Shown piece after piece: positions 7,776 to 17,353 of a stretch of 64,000 nucleotides of DNA. This DNA comes from Treponema peruense. GTDB taxonomy: Bacteria > Spirochaetota > Spirochaetia > Treponematales > Treponemataceae. The notes beneath the pieces are model-generated. The model was not told where the DNA came from, did no database searches, and was given only the letters and a program-made list of their open reading frames with translations. The translations under genes were made by a program, and so were the position numbers. Numbering within the stretch: position 1 is the stretch's first letter; every line of letters begins with the position of its first letter. The stretch lies in contig NZ_CP064936.1 in NCBI RefSeq assembly GCF_016117655.1, positions 1,426,001 to 1,490,000 on the forward strand. Direction: 5' to 3'.

Positions 7776-10700
7776 CTACTCCGTTTTCTGTGAATGAGCC
7801 TTGTCATAGGCTTCTATCTTTCTCTGGTCAGCTTCTGCTTTCTTTGCAGCCTTCTTCTGTGCACTCTTCATGCGGCGTGAATTTACTATGCAGTAAATAG
7901 CGGGCATAAGAAAAAGTGTCATAAAGGAACCGAACGTCATTCCGCCAAAAACCGTAAGGCTTATGGGCTGCATCATTGACGAACCTTCACCCGGGAAGAA
8001 AGCCATTGGTGCAAGGGAAATAACTGTTGTAAGCGTACTCATAAGAATCGGGCGCAATCTGTTTCTTGCGGCTTCAACACACGCTTCTTCGAGATTGTAG
8101 CCTCTCTTTCTTAAAAGATTCGTGTAGTCAACCAGAACAATTCCGTTATTGACTATTGTTCCGACAAGAACAAGCATTCCCATTACGGTAATAATGTTAA
8201 GCTGTTCACCGGTAATTGCATAAATTGCTATAACACCGATGAACGAAAGCGGTATTGTAAGAATAACAATAAATGGATCTACAAGAGATTCAAACTGACT
8301 TGCCATGACAACAAATACGAGTGCCGCCGCCATAAGGATAATTAGCGAAAAGTTAGAAACGGCATCAATCATATCTTCATAGTCACCGCTGAATGAAATT
8401 GTAACTCCTTCATCCTTAGGAATATTGTCATTTATAAGTTTCATTACCTGCGACTGAACTTTATCAAGCGAAAGACCCGAAACAGGTTTTGCAGTAACAT
8501 GGGCAATACGCGCTTGGTCTTCACGCAAAATAGAAACCGGAGCAAGATTTTCTTCATAACGTGCAAAGCTTGAAAGCGGAATGCGCTGTCCCTGTGCGTT
8601 AACGACAGAAATCTGGTCAAGGTCTGCCAGTTTGTTTTTGTCCTTTTCGGAAAGACGGACTATTACATCGATGTCATCGCCTTTTTCTGTATAGCGGCTG
8701 GCAGTTGTTCCGTTAATGGCCGCGTTGATTTCTGCACCAACGTTGTAAATATTCAGTCCAAGTTCATACATTCTTTCGCGGTCAACAATAATTTCGGCCT
8801 GCGGAAGTCCGCTTTCTATATCACTTGAAGCTTCTGTTACGACATCCTGGCCTTTTGTTTTCAAGACTTCTTCTATCTGGGCAGCCGTTGAGCGTACAAG
8901 ATCAAGATCATCACTGCGGATATTAATGCTTAGTCCGCCGCTGGAAGCACTGTTCATATTGCTTCCAAAACTGAGCGTTGCGCCAGGGAACGAATTAAAG
9001 TATTTTCTGAGTTTTGCCTTTGCAGACTTTTCGTTATCCCAGCCTTCCTGTCTTTCTTCTGAAGAATAAAGAGAGAATGTAATTGAACCCTGGTTTGTGT
9101 CAGAACTTGAAGAGAACAGGCCGCCGCCACCGACAGTAACCGAAGTATACTTAACACCTTTAAGTTCCTGTCCTGCAATCTGCTCCATTTCGCGTACGGT
9201 TTCTTCTGTAATTTCAAGAGGTGTTCCCTTCGGAAGTTCAAAGTTCAGTGTAACAGAATTCGATGCTGATTCCGGCATAAAAATAAAGCCGATAAATTTT
9301 ATTGAGAAAACCGAAACTACAAACAAAACAACCAGCGTAAGAATAAACGGCTTTTTGTGCCTGAGCACGAACTTAACGCCGCGTGCATAAGCATTGTCCA
9401 GATTATAGAAGAACTTATTGAATGCACGGTTAATTCCGTAAGCAAAGCCTTTCTTTCCGTCGTCAACAATTTTATCTATAGGAAGATATGTTGAACACAA
9501 AACAGGAACAAGTGCAATGGCAACAACCAGAGAACAAAGCAGAGAGAAAATAATTGTATAAGCAAGGTTATTGAACAGCTGTCCCATCATGCCCAGTTTT
9601 TTCTGGAACAAAAGCATAGGAAGGAAGATACAGACTGATGTCAGCGTACTTGAAGTGATAGATGAAATCATTTCCTGCGAGCCAAGAATTGCAGCAACCT
9701 TGGGCTTTGCATCGCGCTGTCTGTAAGAATAAATATTTTCAAGAACAACAATTGAGTTGTCAACAAGCATTCCTATTCCAAGAAGAAGACCTGCCATAGA
9801 AATTATGTTGATTGAAATTCCCTTGAAGTACATGAGCATAAGGGTTATGAAAACCGAAATCGGAATTGAAAGTCCGATAATAAACGTACTCTTGAGGGAT
9901 CTTAGGAATATGAACAGAACAGCAACTGCAAGAAGCGCACCCTGAATAACGGATGTTACAACTTCAGAAATTGTCTGTTCAATAATGTCAGTAGTATTGT
10001 TTGTTTCTATAATCTGAATATCACCCGGAAGTTCTTTGCGGATTTTATCAATAGCCTTGCGTGCATTTTTTGCAGCAGTTACAGAATTCTTTCCGCTCTG
10101 TTTCTGAATATTGAGCATAACACTCGGCTGTCCGTTAAGATAAGCAAGAGTACTCTGGTCTTTGTAGCCTTCATAGACGTCCGCTATGTCCCGAAGGCGC
10201 ACTGTAAGAAGAGCCGGTACGCTGAATCCGTCAGAAGCCGCGGCTTTGTAAGTAATTACAGTATTTTTAATATCTTCAAGGCTCTTGTACTTGCCGTTTG
10301 TTTTTATCGTATAGTTTGTGTCGCCGCTTGTAATTACACCGCCCGAACTCTGAATATTCTGAGCACCAATCATCTGTGCAACAGTAGAAATTGAAAGTCC
10401 GTAAGCTTCAAGTCTGTCACGCGGAATATCAACATTGATTGACTTTTCGCGGCCGCCTATTACGTTTGCAGAAGCAACACCGTCTACCTGTTCCAGTTTT
10501 GGCTGGACAACATCTTCTGCAAATTTTCTGAGTTCCTCCGGAGTACGCTCACCCTGAACACTGAGCATCATGATAGGCATCATGGAAGGATCCATTTTAA
10601 TGGTAATAGGCGCTTCTGCATCATCAGGAAGATAACCGCGCACAAGATCTATTTTGTCCCTTATCTCGTTGGAAGCACTGTCCAGGTTTGTTCCGTAATC

Positions 10701-10985
10701 AAATTCAAGAAAGACAAGGCTTAAACCGGAATGAGACTGTGACTGCATTGTTTTGAGTCCGCTCAGTCCCGAAAGAGTGCTTTCCATTGTTCTTGTAACA
10801 CTCTGCTCTACTTCTTCAGGACCGGCGTTTCTGTAATTTGTATAAACAACCATGTACGGAAGCGTCATGTCAGGAAACATATCAACCGGAAGACTGAACG
10901 TACAGAATATTCCGAGTGCGATCATTATAATAAACGTAAGCAAAGTCGTTGTAGGCTTATTTACGCATTTTTCAGAAAAAGTCAT
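7776..10985 (-). CDS. RND-family efflux pump inner-membrane subunit (HAE1/AcrB-like)
   Basis: A 1069-residue, twelve-helix proton-driven transporter. An N-terminal helix (TTLLTFIIMIALGIFCTFSL) is followed by the first periplasmic porter domain (PDMTLPYMVVYTNYRNAGPE). The central membrane block contains GIGMLVDNSIVVLENIYSYR with the proton-relay aspartate pattern. A second porter domain and a final helix block (GTIVNNGIVLVDYTN) complete the internal duplication. The length is full. AAGGAG precedes the ATG. It lies between the adaptor gene and the PII-like gene, after an unusual repeat region. The substrate is not predictable. Confidence 0.96.
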   Translation of the reverse strand: MTFSEKCVNKPTTTLLTFIIMIALGIFCTFSLPVDMFPDMTLPYMVVYTNYRNAGPEEVEQSVTRTMESTLSGLSGLKTMQSQSHSGLSLVFLEFDYGTNLDSASNEIRDKIDLVRGYLPDDAEAPITIKMDPSMMPIMMLSVQGERTPEELRKFAEDVVQPKLEQVDGVASANVIGGREKSINVDIPRDRLEAYGLSISTVAQMIGAQNIQSSGGVITSGDTNYTIKTNGKYKSLEDIKNTVITYKAAASDGFSVPALLTVRLRDIADVYEGYKDQSTLAYLNGQPSVMLNIQKQSGKNSVTAAKNARKAIDKIRKELPGDIQIIETNNTTDIIEQTISEVVTSVIQGALLAVAVLFIFLRSLKSTFIIGLSIPISVFITLMLMYFKGISINIISMAGLLLGIGMLVDNSIVVLENIYSYRQRDAKPKVAAILGSQEMISSITSSTLTSVCIFLPMLLFQKKLGMMGQLFNNLAYTIIFSLLCSLVVAIALVPVLCSTYLPIDKIVDDGKKGFAYGINRAFNKFFYNLDNAYARGVKFVLRHKKPFILTLVVLFVVSVFSIKFIGFIFMPESASNSVTLNFELPKGTPLEITEETVREMEQIAGQELKGVKYTSVTVGGGGLFSSSSDTNQGSITFSLYSSEERQEGWDNEKSAKAKLRKYFNSFPGATLSFGSNMNSASSGGLSINIRSDDLDLVRSTAAQIEEVLKTKGQDVVTEASSDIESGLPQAEIIVDRERMYELGLNIYNVGAEINAAINGTTASRYTEKGDDIDVIVRLSEKDKNKLADLDQISVVNAQGQRIPLSSFARYEENLAPVSILREDQARIAHVTAKPVSGLSLDKVQSQVMKLINDNIPKDEGVTISFSGDYEDMIDAVSNFSLIILMAAALVFVVMASQFESLVDPFIVILTIPLSFIGVIAIYAITGEQLNIITVMGMLVLVGTIVNNGIVLVDYTNLLRKRGYNLEEACVEAARNRLRPILMSTLTTVISLAPMAFFPGEGSSMMQPISLTVFGGMTFGSFMTLFLMPAIYCIVNSRRMKSAQKKAAKKAEADQRKIEAYDKAHSQKTE

Positions 10986-10996
10986 TTATTCTCCTT

Positions 10997-11173
10997 AAAA
11001 AAGTCATGAGTAAATCTTCAGATTTAGGAATGACTTTTTTTGTACATTCGCAACAAAGTGAGAATGTACAGTTAATAAGAACGTTTGCAAAGCGAACGTT
11101 AAGTTAAAAAAGCCGACGCCATTTCGGCGGATTTTTTATACTCTCCTGTAAAAAAGTCATGAGTAAATCTTCA
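10997..11173. repeat. Direct-repeat-flanked hairpin array between mfp and the RND gene
   Basis: A 24-nt direct repeat occurs at 10997-11020 and 11150-11173, the second ending on the mfp stop codon. Similarity extends into the adjoining CTCCT, the ribosome-binding-site complement. An imperfect inverted copy lies at about 11020-11042. Between the repeats are a 9-bp hairpin (11041-11049 with 11062-11070), a palindrome with AACGTT arms (11080-11100), and a GC-rich hairpin at about 11112-11131 flanked by T tracts. The region looks like a duplication-bearing insertion or an attenuator. Confidence 0.75.
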
Positions 11174-12118
11174 AAGACTGTCAGAAACAGAAATTATATT
11201 TACGGTAGAGCCGTCATTGAGAAGGCCCTGTCCTTTAACGACAATTTCGTCTCCGGCAGTAATTCCGGAAATTACTTCTGTGCGGCCGTCAACAGAAATT
11301 CCGCGCGTAATTTCTGATATCCTAACAGTAGGTTTTTCTGATTCTGATACTGCAGGTACAATTATAAATACATTGTCTTTTGCGTTACGTGTAACAACAG
11401 ATGCTTCAGGAATTACAATTGCATTTTTGCGGGTATTTGTAACAAGCCTTACGCGCGCATACATTCCCACGCGTATTCTGGGGTCTGCAGGTTCAACACG
11501 GAGTTTTATTGCCATGGTTCTTGTTGTAGTATCAAGTACAGGGCTTACTTCAAAAACCTTTGCAGTAAAGGAAACACCCGGGTAAGCATCGAATGTAACG
11601 ACTGCAGTCTGACCGTCTGATATGCGGCTTATGAAACGCTCGGCAACATTTACTTTTATCTGAAGTTCGTCAGTGTCTGCAATCTTTGCAATTGACATGG
11701 ACTGCGATACCATTGTTCCTACCGTAGGAGCAAAAGACGTAATCCTTCCGGAAATCGGTGCCTTGACCGGACTTGCGCTGTAGTTCATTCCTGGACGGCT
11801 TGCATCTACGTAAGCGATGATCTGGTCTTTCTGAACCATATCTCCTACAGAAACAAGAATCCTTGCAATTTTTCCGGCCATGTCAGGCAGAACGTCTACT
11901 GATGAAACAGAAGAAACATCACCGCCGAATTCAAGATATTCATCAAGACTTCCTTCCGAAGTTTTATAAGTGTTTACGGCAAACATTGTTTCTGTTTCTT
12001 CTGCTGCTGCAGGGGCTGCCTGTTTTTGTTTGCATGATACGGCCGAAGCACAGAAGATTATTCCGGCTGCACTTAATACGGTAATCAAAGCCGCATTTTT
12101 TTTATCAGAGTATTTCAT
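11171..12118 (-). CDS. RND efflux periplasmic adaptor (membrane fusion protein)
   Basis: A 315-residue adaptor linking pump and outer-membrane channel. A hydrophobic leader ends in SAVSCKQK, a relaxed spirochaete-style lipobox, so it is probably a lipoprotein. A biotinyl-lipoyl half-motif (KIARILVSVGDMVQKDQIIA) lies at about residues 84-103, followed by SPVKAPISGRITS at about 116-128. The beta-barrel region and a C-terminal VVKGQGLLNDGSTVNI follow. The long alpha-hairpin is missing, as in the short HlyD-type adaptors of Bacteroidetes and spirochaetes. Its start overlaps the tolC stop by 4 nt. Confidence 0.93.
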   Translation of the reverse strand: MKYSDKKNAALITVLSAAGIIFCASAVSCKQKQAAPAAAEETETMFAVNTYKTSEGSLDEYLEFGGDVSSVSSVDVLPDMAGKIARILVSVGDMVQKDQIIAYVDASRPGMNYSASPVKAPISGRITSFAPTVGTMVSQSMSIAKIADTDELQIKVNVAERFISRISDGQTAVVTFDAYPGVSFTAKVFEVSPVLDTTTRTMAIKLRVEPADPRIRVGMYARVRLVTNTRKNAIVIPEASVVTRNAKDNVFIIVPAVSESEKPTVRISEITRGISVDGRTEVISGITAGDEIVVKGQGLLNDGSTVNIISVSDSL

Positions 12119-13605
12119 TTATTGCCTCCCTCATTTTTTGCGGATGTCAAATTTATGTTAAGCGTTTTCTCAAGATCAAGAAGCGCGCTTATATAATTGA
12201 ATTTCTGGTTTGCAAGTCCCAGTTTTGCCTGGTCAAGCTGTGACTCTGCATCCCTAACGTCAAGAAGTTCTGTTGTTCCGTTTCTGTAGGAACGCATTGT
12301 CATTTCGTACGAACGCTGGGCAAGTTTGATATTGCGTCCCATTGCGTCTATCTGCTGTCTGGCCTGTGTAAGAGTGTCAACGGCTTTTCTTACTTCCACC
12401 TTCTGATTTTCTACAGCCATCTCGCGGCTGAGTTCAAGTTTTTTAATATTGGACTCAATATTCTTTGCATTTTGTCTGTTTGACGACCACGGCAGAAGAT
12501 TTGTAAGATTCCACGCAAGTGTTATAGAAAAAGAATTGCTGTCATTCCAGTTGTCTGCATCTGTGTATCTGTCAAAGTCCAGTCCGTAAATAAGTGCAGG
12601 CTGAAGCGAATAGTTCAGTGCAAGTGCCGGTGTATACGAACTCAAATTTATTGCAGAAAGATTGTCTTTTAACGAACTGATTGTTGCGTCAAGGTTTTTT
12701 ATATCAAGGCTTGAAGCTGAATATTTTTGGATAAGTGTGTCTACATCCACATCAACGTATTCAGGCTCAATGCTTCCGTCAAGGACTATGTTTGTTCCTA
12801 CGGGAAGTCCTATGATAAACGCAAAGGTGTCCAGCTGCTGCCTTAAAAGACGGTCGGCCTGTTCTACTTCGGGACGCTTGTTTTCGTAGGAGACCTGAGC
12901 CTGAAGCATTGACAGTTCGGGAACAAGACCGTTTTTGAAATTTGTTTCTGTCTGGACAGCGCGCAGTCTTGCATTTTCCAAAGAAGCCTTTTGTATGCGG
13001 ATATTTTCCTGCTGCAATAGAAGCCCGTAAAATAATTTTCTTACATTGACTTCAGTTTCACGCACTGACTTTTCGTAAGTGATTTTTCCGCCTTCGTAGT
13101 CTGCCTTTGCCGCTTTTATCTGGCCAATGTAAGCAAGACTTAAGTTCCAGCTTACACCAAGGTTTCCTACTGTTGTCCAGTGGCCGCTTTCAGTGTCTTC
13201 GTAACCCATTCCGCCAAGAATCTGGTTGTACAAGGCTGCCTGATCACCAACAGAAAGAGGGCGGCTTCCTTCTTTTTCCAAAGCATTTTCCAAAGCACCG
13301 ACTCTTGCAGAAAGAAGTGCGCTCTGTGCTGCGGCTTCCATAGAAGAATAGCTTGAAGTTCCTGAACGCGACAAGGTTCCGCTTGCCTGAACAGTTGGCA
13401 GAAGAACATTCCACGCATTGTCGCCTGCACGTTTTTTTATTTCAAGATCTATTGCGGAACTTTTTATTGAAAGACTGTTTTCAAGTGCATATGCCACGGC
13501 AGAATCTTCTGTAAGAGTTACAGTCTGTTCATCTTTGTCTGACTGAGCCTGGCACAAACAAACTGCAGCTGCAAACAGAGCCGCCGTTAAAATACATTTT
13601 TTCAT
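12115..13605 (-). CDS. TolC-like outer-membrane efflux channel
   Basis: A 496-residue outer membrane efflux protein with signal peptide MKKCILTAALFAAAVCLCQA. Long helical repeats contain ENARLRAVQTETNFKNGLVP and a second repeat ending MTMRSYRNGTTELLDVRDAE, the typical OEP domain pair. It is the exit duct of the tripartite pump with the adjoining adaptor and RND subunit. It starts 14 nt after the tetR stop and overlaps the adaptor start. Confidence 0.94.
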   Translation of the reverse strand: MKKCILTAALFAAAVCLCQAQSDKDEQTVTLTEDSAVAYALENSLSIKSSAIDLEIKKRAGDNAWNVLLPTVQASGTLSRSGTSSYSSMEAAAQSALLSARVGALENALEKEGSRPLSVGDQAALYNQILGGMGYEDTESGHWTTVGNLGVSWNLSLAYIGQIKAAKADYEGGKITYEKSVRETEVNVRKLFYGLLLQQENIRIQKASLENARLRAVQTETNFKNGLVPELSMLQAQVSYENKRPEVEQADRLLRQQLDTFAFIIGLPVGTNIVLDGSIEPEYVDVDVDTLIQKYSASSLDIKNLDATISSLKDNLSAINLSSYTPALALNYSLQPALIYGLDFDRYTDADNWNDSNSFSITLAWNLTNLLPWSSNRQNAKNIESNIKKLELSREMAVENQKVEVRKAVDTLTQARQQIDAMGRNIKLAQRSYEMTMRSYRNGTTELLDVRDAESQLDQAKLGLANQKFNYISALLDLEKTLNINLTSAKNEGGNK

Positions 13606-13619
13606 TTTAACCCCCTATT

Positions 13620-14852
13620 TTATTTAATCTCACCAATTATATCTGTATTAAAATTACTATTTCTGGATTCAACACCGCCACAGACAAGGGAAAACAAAAT
13701 CCTTAAAATACCGCACATCGTTTCTTTTGAAAACCTGTGTATGCGCCCCTGCACAACAACAAAAACCGGCATGGAAAAAAGCCACGGAATATAAAAAGGC
13801 GACATATCAGAACATACAACTTTTCTGTTTTTTTCTATTAATCTGGAAAGCCTGACCAGATTTTCAACTCCCTCACAAATATGACCTTCAGGAAATATTT
13901 TTATATTCTGAAGCTGAATCCACTTGAATACATCAAGGGTTTCTGGGCGTGCAATAAGATATTCCAGACAGGTTTTCAAAAGAACATATATTTTTTCCTG
14001 CGGCTCATTTACAAAAGACAAATTGCGGTTAACAAAAGAAATCATAGAACCCATTTCATTGCGGATAAGCGTAATAATCATTTCAGATTTATTGCTGAAC
14101 CATGTATACAGGCTGCTTTTTGCCATTCCAAGTTCCTGTGCAATTGCTTCTACTGTCACTCCAGTAAATCCATTTTTTGCAATAACACCGGACAAAGCCT
14201 TTAATATTCTGTCTACCGGTGCAAGACCGCCAATATCTTTTATACAAAGTTCATCAAGTTCGACAAGTCTTTTTTCATCCGATGGAATAAACCCTGCGCC
14301 CCTGTATACAAGATCTGCAAGCCCTGAAGAAAATGAACGGTCATCCTGCGAACACGAATTAACACGTCCACCTTTTCTGCCAAGAATAAAAGGCACAAAG
14401 GTTGTGCAGACAAAAATGCATGTAATGTATTTGGGCATGCTTTTGATGAAACAGTCTGCGCCGATAACATCATCGAGTCCTTCTACACCATGCCGCTTGA
14501 ATTCCAAGAGAAGTGTGTCTACAGAAATGCAGGGCGAACTCATTATAAAAAATGACAGGAATTCAATATGCGATACAAAAAATTCTGCAATTGCCGCCAT
14601 TGATTCCCTTGAAAGAAGGTCGGGATCTTTTTTTCTGAGGGCTGCCAGTTCGGCCTGGGTTGTGTCATAAATATAGTCAGACATTGCGCGTTCAAGATCT
14701 TCCCTGCCCGAAAAATGTTTGTAAATTGCAGCCTTTGTTATTCCCACACGTGCAGCTATTTTTGACAGGGACACTTTTTCCATAGACGGATTTTTATAAA
14801 ATGAGAAAGCTGCTAGAATAATTTTTTCTTTTGTGTCTGTCTTTTTTGACAT
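13620..14852 (-). CDS. TetR-family regulator with two DNA-binding heads
   Basis: A 410-residue protein, about twice the size of a TetR repressor. The first helix-turn-helix lies at about residues 8-55 (SKIAARVGITKAAIYKHFSG). The second lies at about 214-259 (IAQELGMAKSSLYTWFSNKS). Each is followed by an all-helical region like a TetR ligand-binding core. It is the first gene of the efflux operon. The ATG at 14852 is preferred over a GTG at 14885 because it gives a normal TetR N-terminus. Its own promoter carries a 32-bp palindrome, so autoregulation with ligand-induced release is likely. A fused tandem duplication is my reading. Confidence 0.88.
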   Translation of the reverse strand: MSKKTDTKEKIILAAFSFYKNPSMEKVSLSKIAARVGITKAAIYKHFSGREDLERAMSDYIYDTTQAELAALRKKDPDLLSRESMAAIAEFFVSHIEFLSFFIMSSPCISVDTLLLEFKRHGVEGLDDVIGADCFIKSMPKYITCIFVCTTFVPFILGRKGGRVNSCSQDDRSFSSGLADLVYRGAGFIPSDEKRLVELDELCIKDIGGLAPVDRILKALSGVIAKNGFTGVTVEAIAQELGMAKSSLYTWFSNKSEMIITLIRNEMGSMISFVNRNLSFVNEPQEKIYVLLKTCLEYLIARPETLDVFKWIQLQNIKIFPEGHICEGVENLVRLSRLIEKNRKVVCSDMSPFYIPWLFSMPVFVVVQGRIHRFSKETMCGILRILFSLVCGGVESRNSNFNTDIIGEIK

Positions 14853-14896
14853 AAAAAAATACCGTCCGAAAGCAACCGAAGTCACCGGAAAATTAC

Positions 14897-14928
14897 TTTA
14901 AGGTTACCGATTGTTCGGAAACCTTAAA
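14897..14928. promoter_or_regulatory. 32-bp palindromic operator on the efflux operon start site
   Basis: Arms TTTAAGGTT and AACCTTAAA flank an inner CCGA-ttgt-TCGG. Only one position per half fails to match. It lies directly downstream of the predicted -10 box of tetR, covering about +1 to +29. It is the expected binding site of the adjacent two-headed TetR protein. Confidence 0.75.
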
Positions 14929-14931
14929 ATC

Positions 14932-14960
14932 AATATAAATATTACGTCACTTCAAGTCAA
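14932..14960 (-). promoter_or_regulatory. Sigma70-type promoter of the tetR-efflux operon
   Basis: TTGACT (14955-14960), a 17-nt spacer and TATATT (14932-14937) on the minus strand. The predicted start at about 14925 lies inside the palindrome, leaving a leader of about 73 nt. Confidence 0.7.
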
Positions 14961-15014
14961 TAGAATATGAAAAAAAAATGTTGACAGCAATGTCAGTAAG
15001 CTAATGGTTCAAGA

Positions 15015-15043
15015 TTGAAAAAAAAGCCTTTATGTACTATTCT
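15015..15043 (+). promoter_or_regulatory. Putative promoter of ugd and the second polysaccharide block
   Basis: TTGAAA (15015-15020), a 17-nt spacer and TATTCT (15038-15043). GGAGG lies at 15052-15056 before the ATG at 15062. A second possible -35, TTGACA, lies at 14981 but has only a poor -10. Confidence 0.5.
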
Positions 15044-15061
15044 ATGTGCATGGAGGCTTTT

Positions 15062-16246
15062 ATGAAAATCGCAGTCGCCGGAACAGGATACGTCGGACTT
15101 TCAAACGCAATACTTCTTGCACAGAACAATACTGTTTTTGCAGTAGACATAATCAAAGAAAAAGTTGAATTAATCAATTCAAAAAAATCACCAATAGCAG
15201 ACAAAGAAATAGAAGAATACCTTTCAGAAAAAAAACTTGACCTTACTGCCCTTACCGACGGAAAGGCTGCATACAAACAGGCAGATTTCGTAATTATTTC
15301 CACACCCACAAACTACGACCACGAAAAAAATTATTTTGACACTTCTTCTGTAGAAGCAGTTCTCAAAGAAGTGATTGAATGCGGTTCAAAAGCAACTGTC
15401 GTAATAAAATCAACAGTCCCTGTCGGATACACAGAAAAACTCATTAAAGCAACCGGATACAAAAGCATTCTCTTTTCACCGGAATTTCTGCGCGAAGGAC
15501 ATGCTCTTTACGACAATCTTTACCCGTCACGCATAGTTGTAAGTTATTCAAAAGATGATGAAAAAATGAAAGAAAAAGCAAAGATATTTGCCGGTCTTCT
15601 GCAGTCAGGTGCAATCAAAAAAGAAATACAGGTTCTTTACCCTCACTGCACTGAAGCCGAAGCAATAAAGCTTTTTGCAAACACATACTTGGCGTTAAGG
15701 GTCGCATACTTCAACGAACTTGACACCTATGCCGAAACACGCGGACTTGACACAAAGTCCATCATAGAAGGTGTAAGCCTTGACCCACGAATAGGAAACT
15801 TCTACAATAACCCGTCGTTCGGTTACGGCGGATACTGCCTGCCAAAAGACACAAAACAGCTTCTTGCAAATTACAGTGATGTTCCGCAGAATCTTATACA
15901 GGCAATCGTAGACTCAAATATAACCAGAAAAGATTTCATTGCTTCACAGGTAATTGCAAAAAAACCGTCCACAGTCGGAATCTACAGGCTTACAATGAAG
16001 GCAAACAGCGACAACTTCAGACAGAGTTCAATTCAGGGTGTAATGAAAAGAATAAAGGCACGCGGTATTCCTGTTATAGTTTACGAACCCACATGCAAAG
16101 AAGACACATTCTTCAATTCAAAAATTGAACGCAGCCTGGACGCTTTCAAAAAAACATGCGACGTTATTATTGCAAACAGAATGACAGAAGATCTGCTTGA
16201 TGTAAAAGACAAAGTTTACACACGCGACCTCTACAGCAGGGACTGA
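15062..16246 (+). CDS. ugd: UDP-glucose 6-dehydrogenase (nucleotide-sugar dehydrogenase)
   Basis: A 394-residue enzyme that oxidises UDP-glucose to UDP-glucuronate with NAD. The Rossmann motif [18 protein letters not shown] is at the N-terminus. [11 protein letters not shown] and [20 protein letters not shown] are substrate-domain signatures. The catalytic cysteine is in [19 protein letters not shown]. The length matches the short E. coli type. The ATG at 15062 is chosen because GGAGG precedes it and it starts the Rossmann fold; upstream in-frame codons have no ribosome-binding site. It begins the second block of envelope glycan genes. Confidence 0.96.
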   Translation: MKIAVAGTGYVGLSNAILLAQNNTVFAVDIIKEKVELINSKKSPIADKEIEEYLSEKKLDLTALTDGKAAYKQADFVIISTPTNYDHEKNYFDTSSVEAVLKEVIECGSKATVVIKSTVPVGYTEKLIKATGYKSILFSPEFLREGHALYDNLYPSRIVVSYSKDDEKMKEKAKIFAGLLQSGAIKKEIQVLYPHCTEAEAIKLFANTYLALRVAYFNELDTYAETRGLDTKSIIEGVSLDPRIGNFYNNPSFGYGGYCLPKDTKQLLANYSDVPQNLIQAIVDSNITRKDFIASQVIAKKPSTVGIYRLTMKANSDNFRQSSIQGVMKRIKARGIPVIVYEPTCKEDTFFNSKIERSLDAFKKTCDVIIANRMTEDLLDVKDKVYTRDLYSRD

Positions 16247-16251
16247 ATGGA

Positions 16252-17313
16252 ATGAACAGAATTTTAATCAACGGAAACTTTCTGTGCCGCAATCTTACCG
16301 GAATAGAACGCTTTGCATGGGAAGTTCTTGCAAGAATGGATAAGTGTATAAAAGACGAAGATATTTCCATTTATATTCCAGCAAATGCAAAAGTTTTCCC
16401 TGAATACAAAAATATTCACATTGTGATTTCAGAAAAACAGATTCGCTCTTTTCCTCTCTGGGACCTTTTTTATTTTAAGGGTGCATGCAAAAAACTTAAG
16501 GCAATCGGGCTTAATTTTTCAAACACGGCTCCGTTGGGCAAATACTGCGGCTTTGCATTTTTACATGATATTTACGCAAAGGACTATCCGAAAGATTTTG
16601 CCGGTTTTAAAGACAAACTCATTAAAATTTACTGCAGGCTCAACTACAGGAACATTGCAAAAAATGCAAAAAAAGTTCTGACAGTTTCAGAATTCAGCGC
16701 CGCAAGAATAAAAAAAGCTTACAAGGTTCCGGATGAAAAAATTAAAATTATTCCAAACGGCTGGGAACATTTCAAAGACATAATTCCTGACGGAACAGTA
16801 TTTGAAAAATTCCCTTCGCTTAAAAAAGGCAGCTATTATTTTACACTGGGCAGCCTTTCCAAAAGAAAAAATCTCAGGTGGATTGCTGAATATGCAAAAG
16901 AACATCCCGAAGAACATTTTGCAGTTTCGGGTAAAGCAATATCGGGTCTTGTTCCGCCTGAACTAAAAGACCTCCAGACACTCAAAAACGTTACACTTCT
17001 GGGATACGTTTCTGACGCGCAGGTAAAATGCCTTATGCAGAATGCCGCGGCTTTTATTTTCCCGTCATACTACGAAGGCTTCGGAATTCCGCCTCTTGAA
17101 GCCCTTTGCTGCGGAACTCCAGCTGTAATTTCAAAATCTGCAAGTCTTCCCGGAATTTACGGAACAGCAGCCCATTATATAGACGCAGACAGCACTAACT
17201 GCAGCATTTCTGATCTTCTAAAAGAACCGGTATCTTCACCTGATGAAGTTCTTGAAACTTACACTTATGAAAATGCAGCAAAAAAACTGCTTGACATTTT
17301 ACAATCTTGTTAA
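16252..17313 (+). CDS. Glycosyltransferase family 4 (GT-B fold)
   Basis: A 353-residue GT4-type retaining glycosyltransferase starting 5 nt after ugd. The N-terminus MNRILINGNFLCRNLTGIER is the acceptor side with the TGIER/TGI motif. FLHDIYAKDYP and VSEFSAARIKK are followed by a donor-binding domain with GSLSKRKNLRW and FIFPSYYEGFGIPPLEALCC (the EGFG..PLEA motif). It is probably cytoplasmic and adds a sugar to the lipid-linked repeat unit. Donor and linkage are not predictable. Confidence 0.93.
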   Translation: MNRILINGNFLCRNLTGIERFAWEVLARMDKCIKDEDISIYIPANAKVFPEYKNIHIVISEKQIRSFPLWDLFYFKGACKKLKAIGLNFSNTAPLGKYCGFAFLHDIYAKDYPKDFAGFKDKLIKIYCRLNYRNIAKNAKKVLTVSEFSAARIKKAYKVPDEKIKIIPNGWEHFKDIIPDGTVFEKFPSLKKGSYYFTLGSLSKRKNLRWIAEYAKEHPEEHFAVSGKAISGLVPPELKDLQTLKNVTLLGYVSDAQVKCLMQNAAAFIFPSYYEGFGIPPLEALCCGTPAVISKSASLPGIYGTAAHYIDADSTNCSISDLLKEPVSSPDEVLETYTYENAAKKLLDILQSC

Positions 17314-17353
17314 GATGTTAAAAATGTGTTAAAATAATTTAATATCGTCCTTA

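Noticed and set aside
14981-15007. TTGACA at 14981 as the main ugd promoter
   Set aside because: The spacing to the only -10-like sequence (TAATGG) is 15 nt and the box is poor. TTGAAA-17-TATTCT nearer the gene fits better.
12115-15061. Divergent shared control of ugd by the TetR regulator
   Set aside because: The palindrome lies on the tetR side, more than 80 nt from the ugd promoter, so there is no sequence evidence for shared control.
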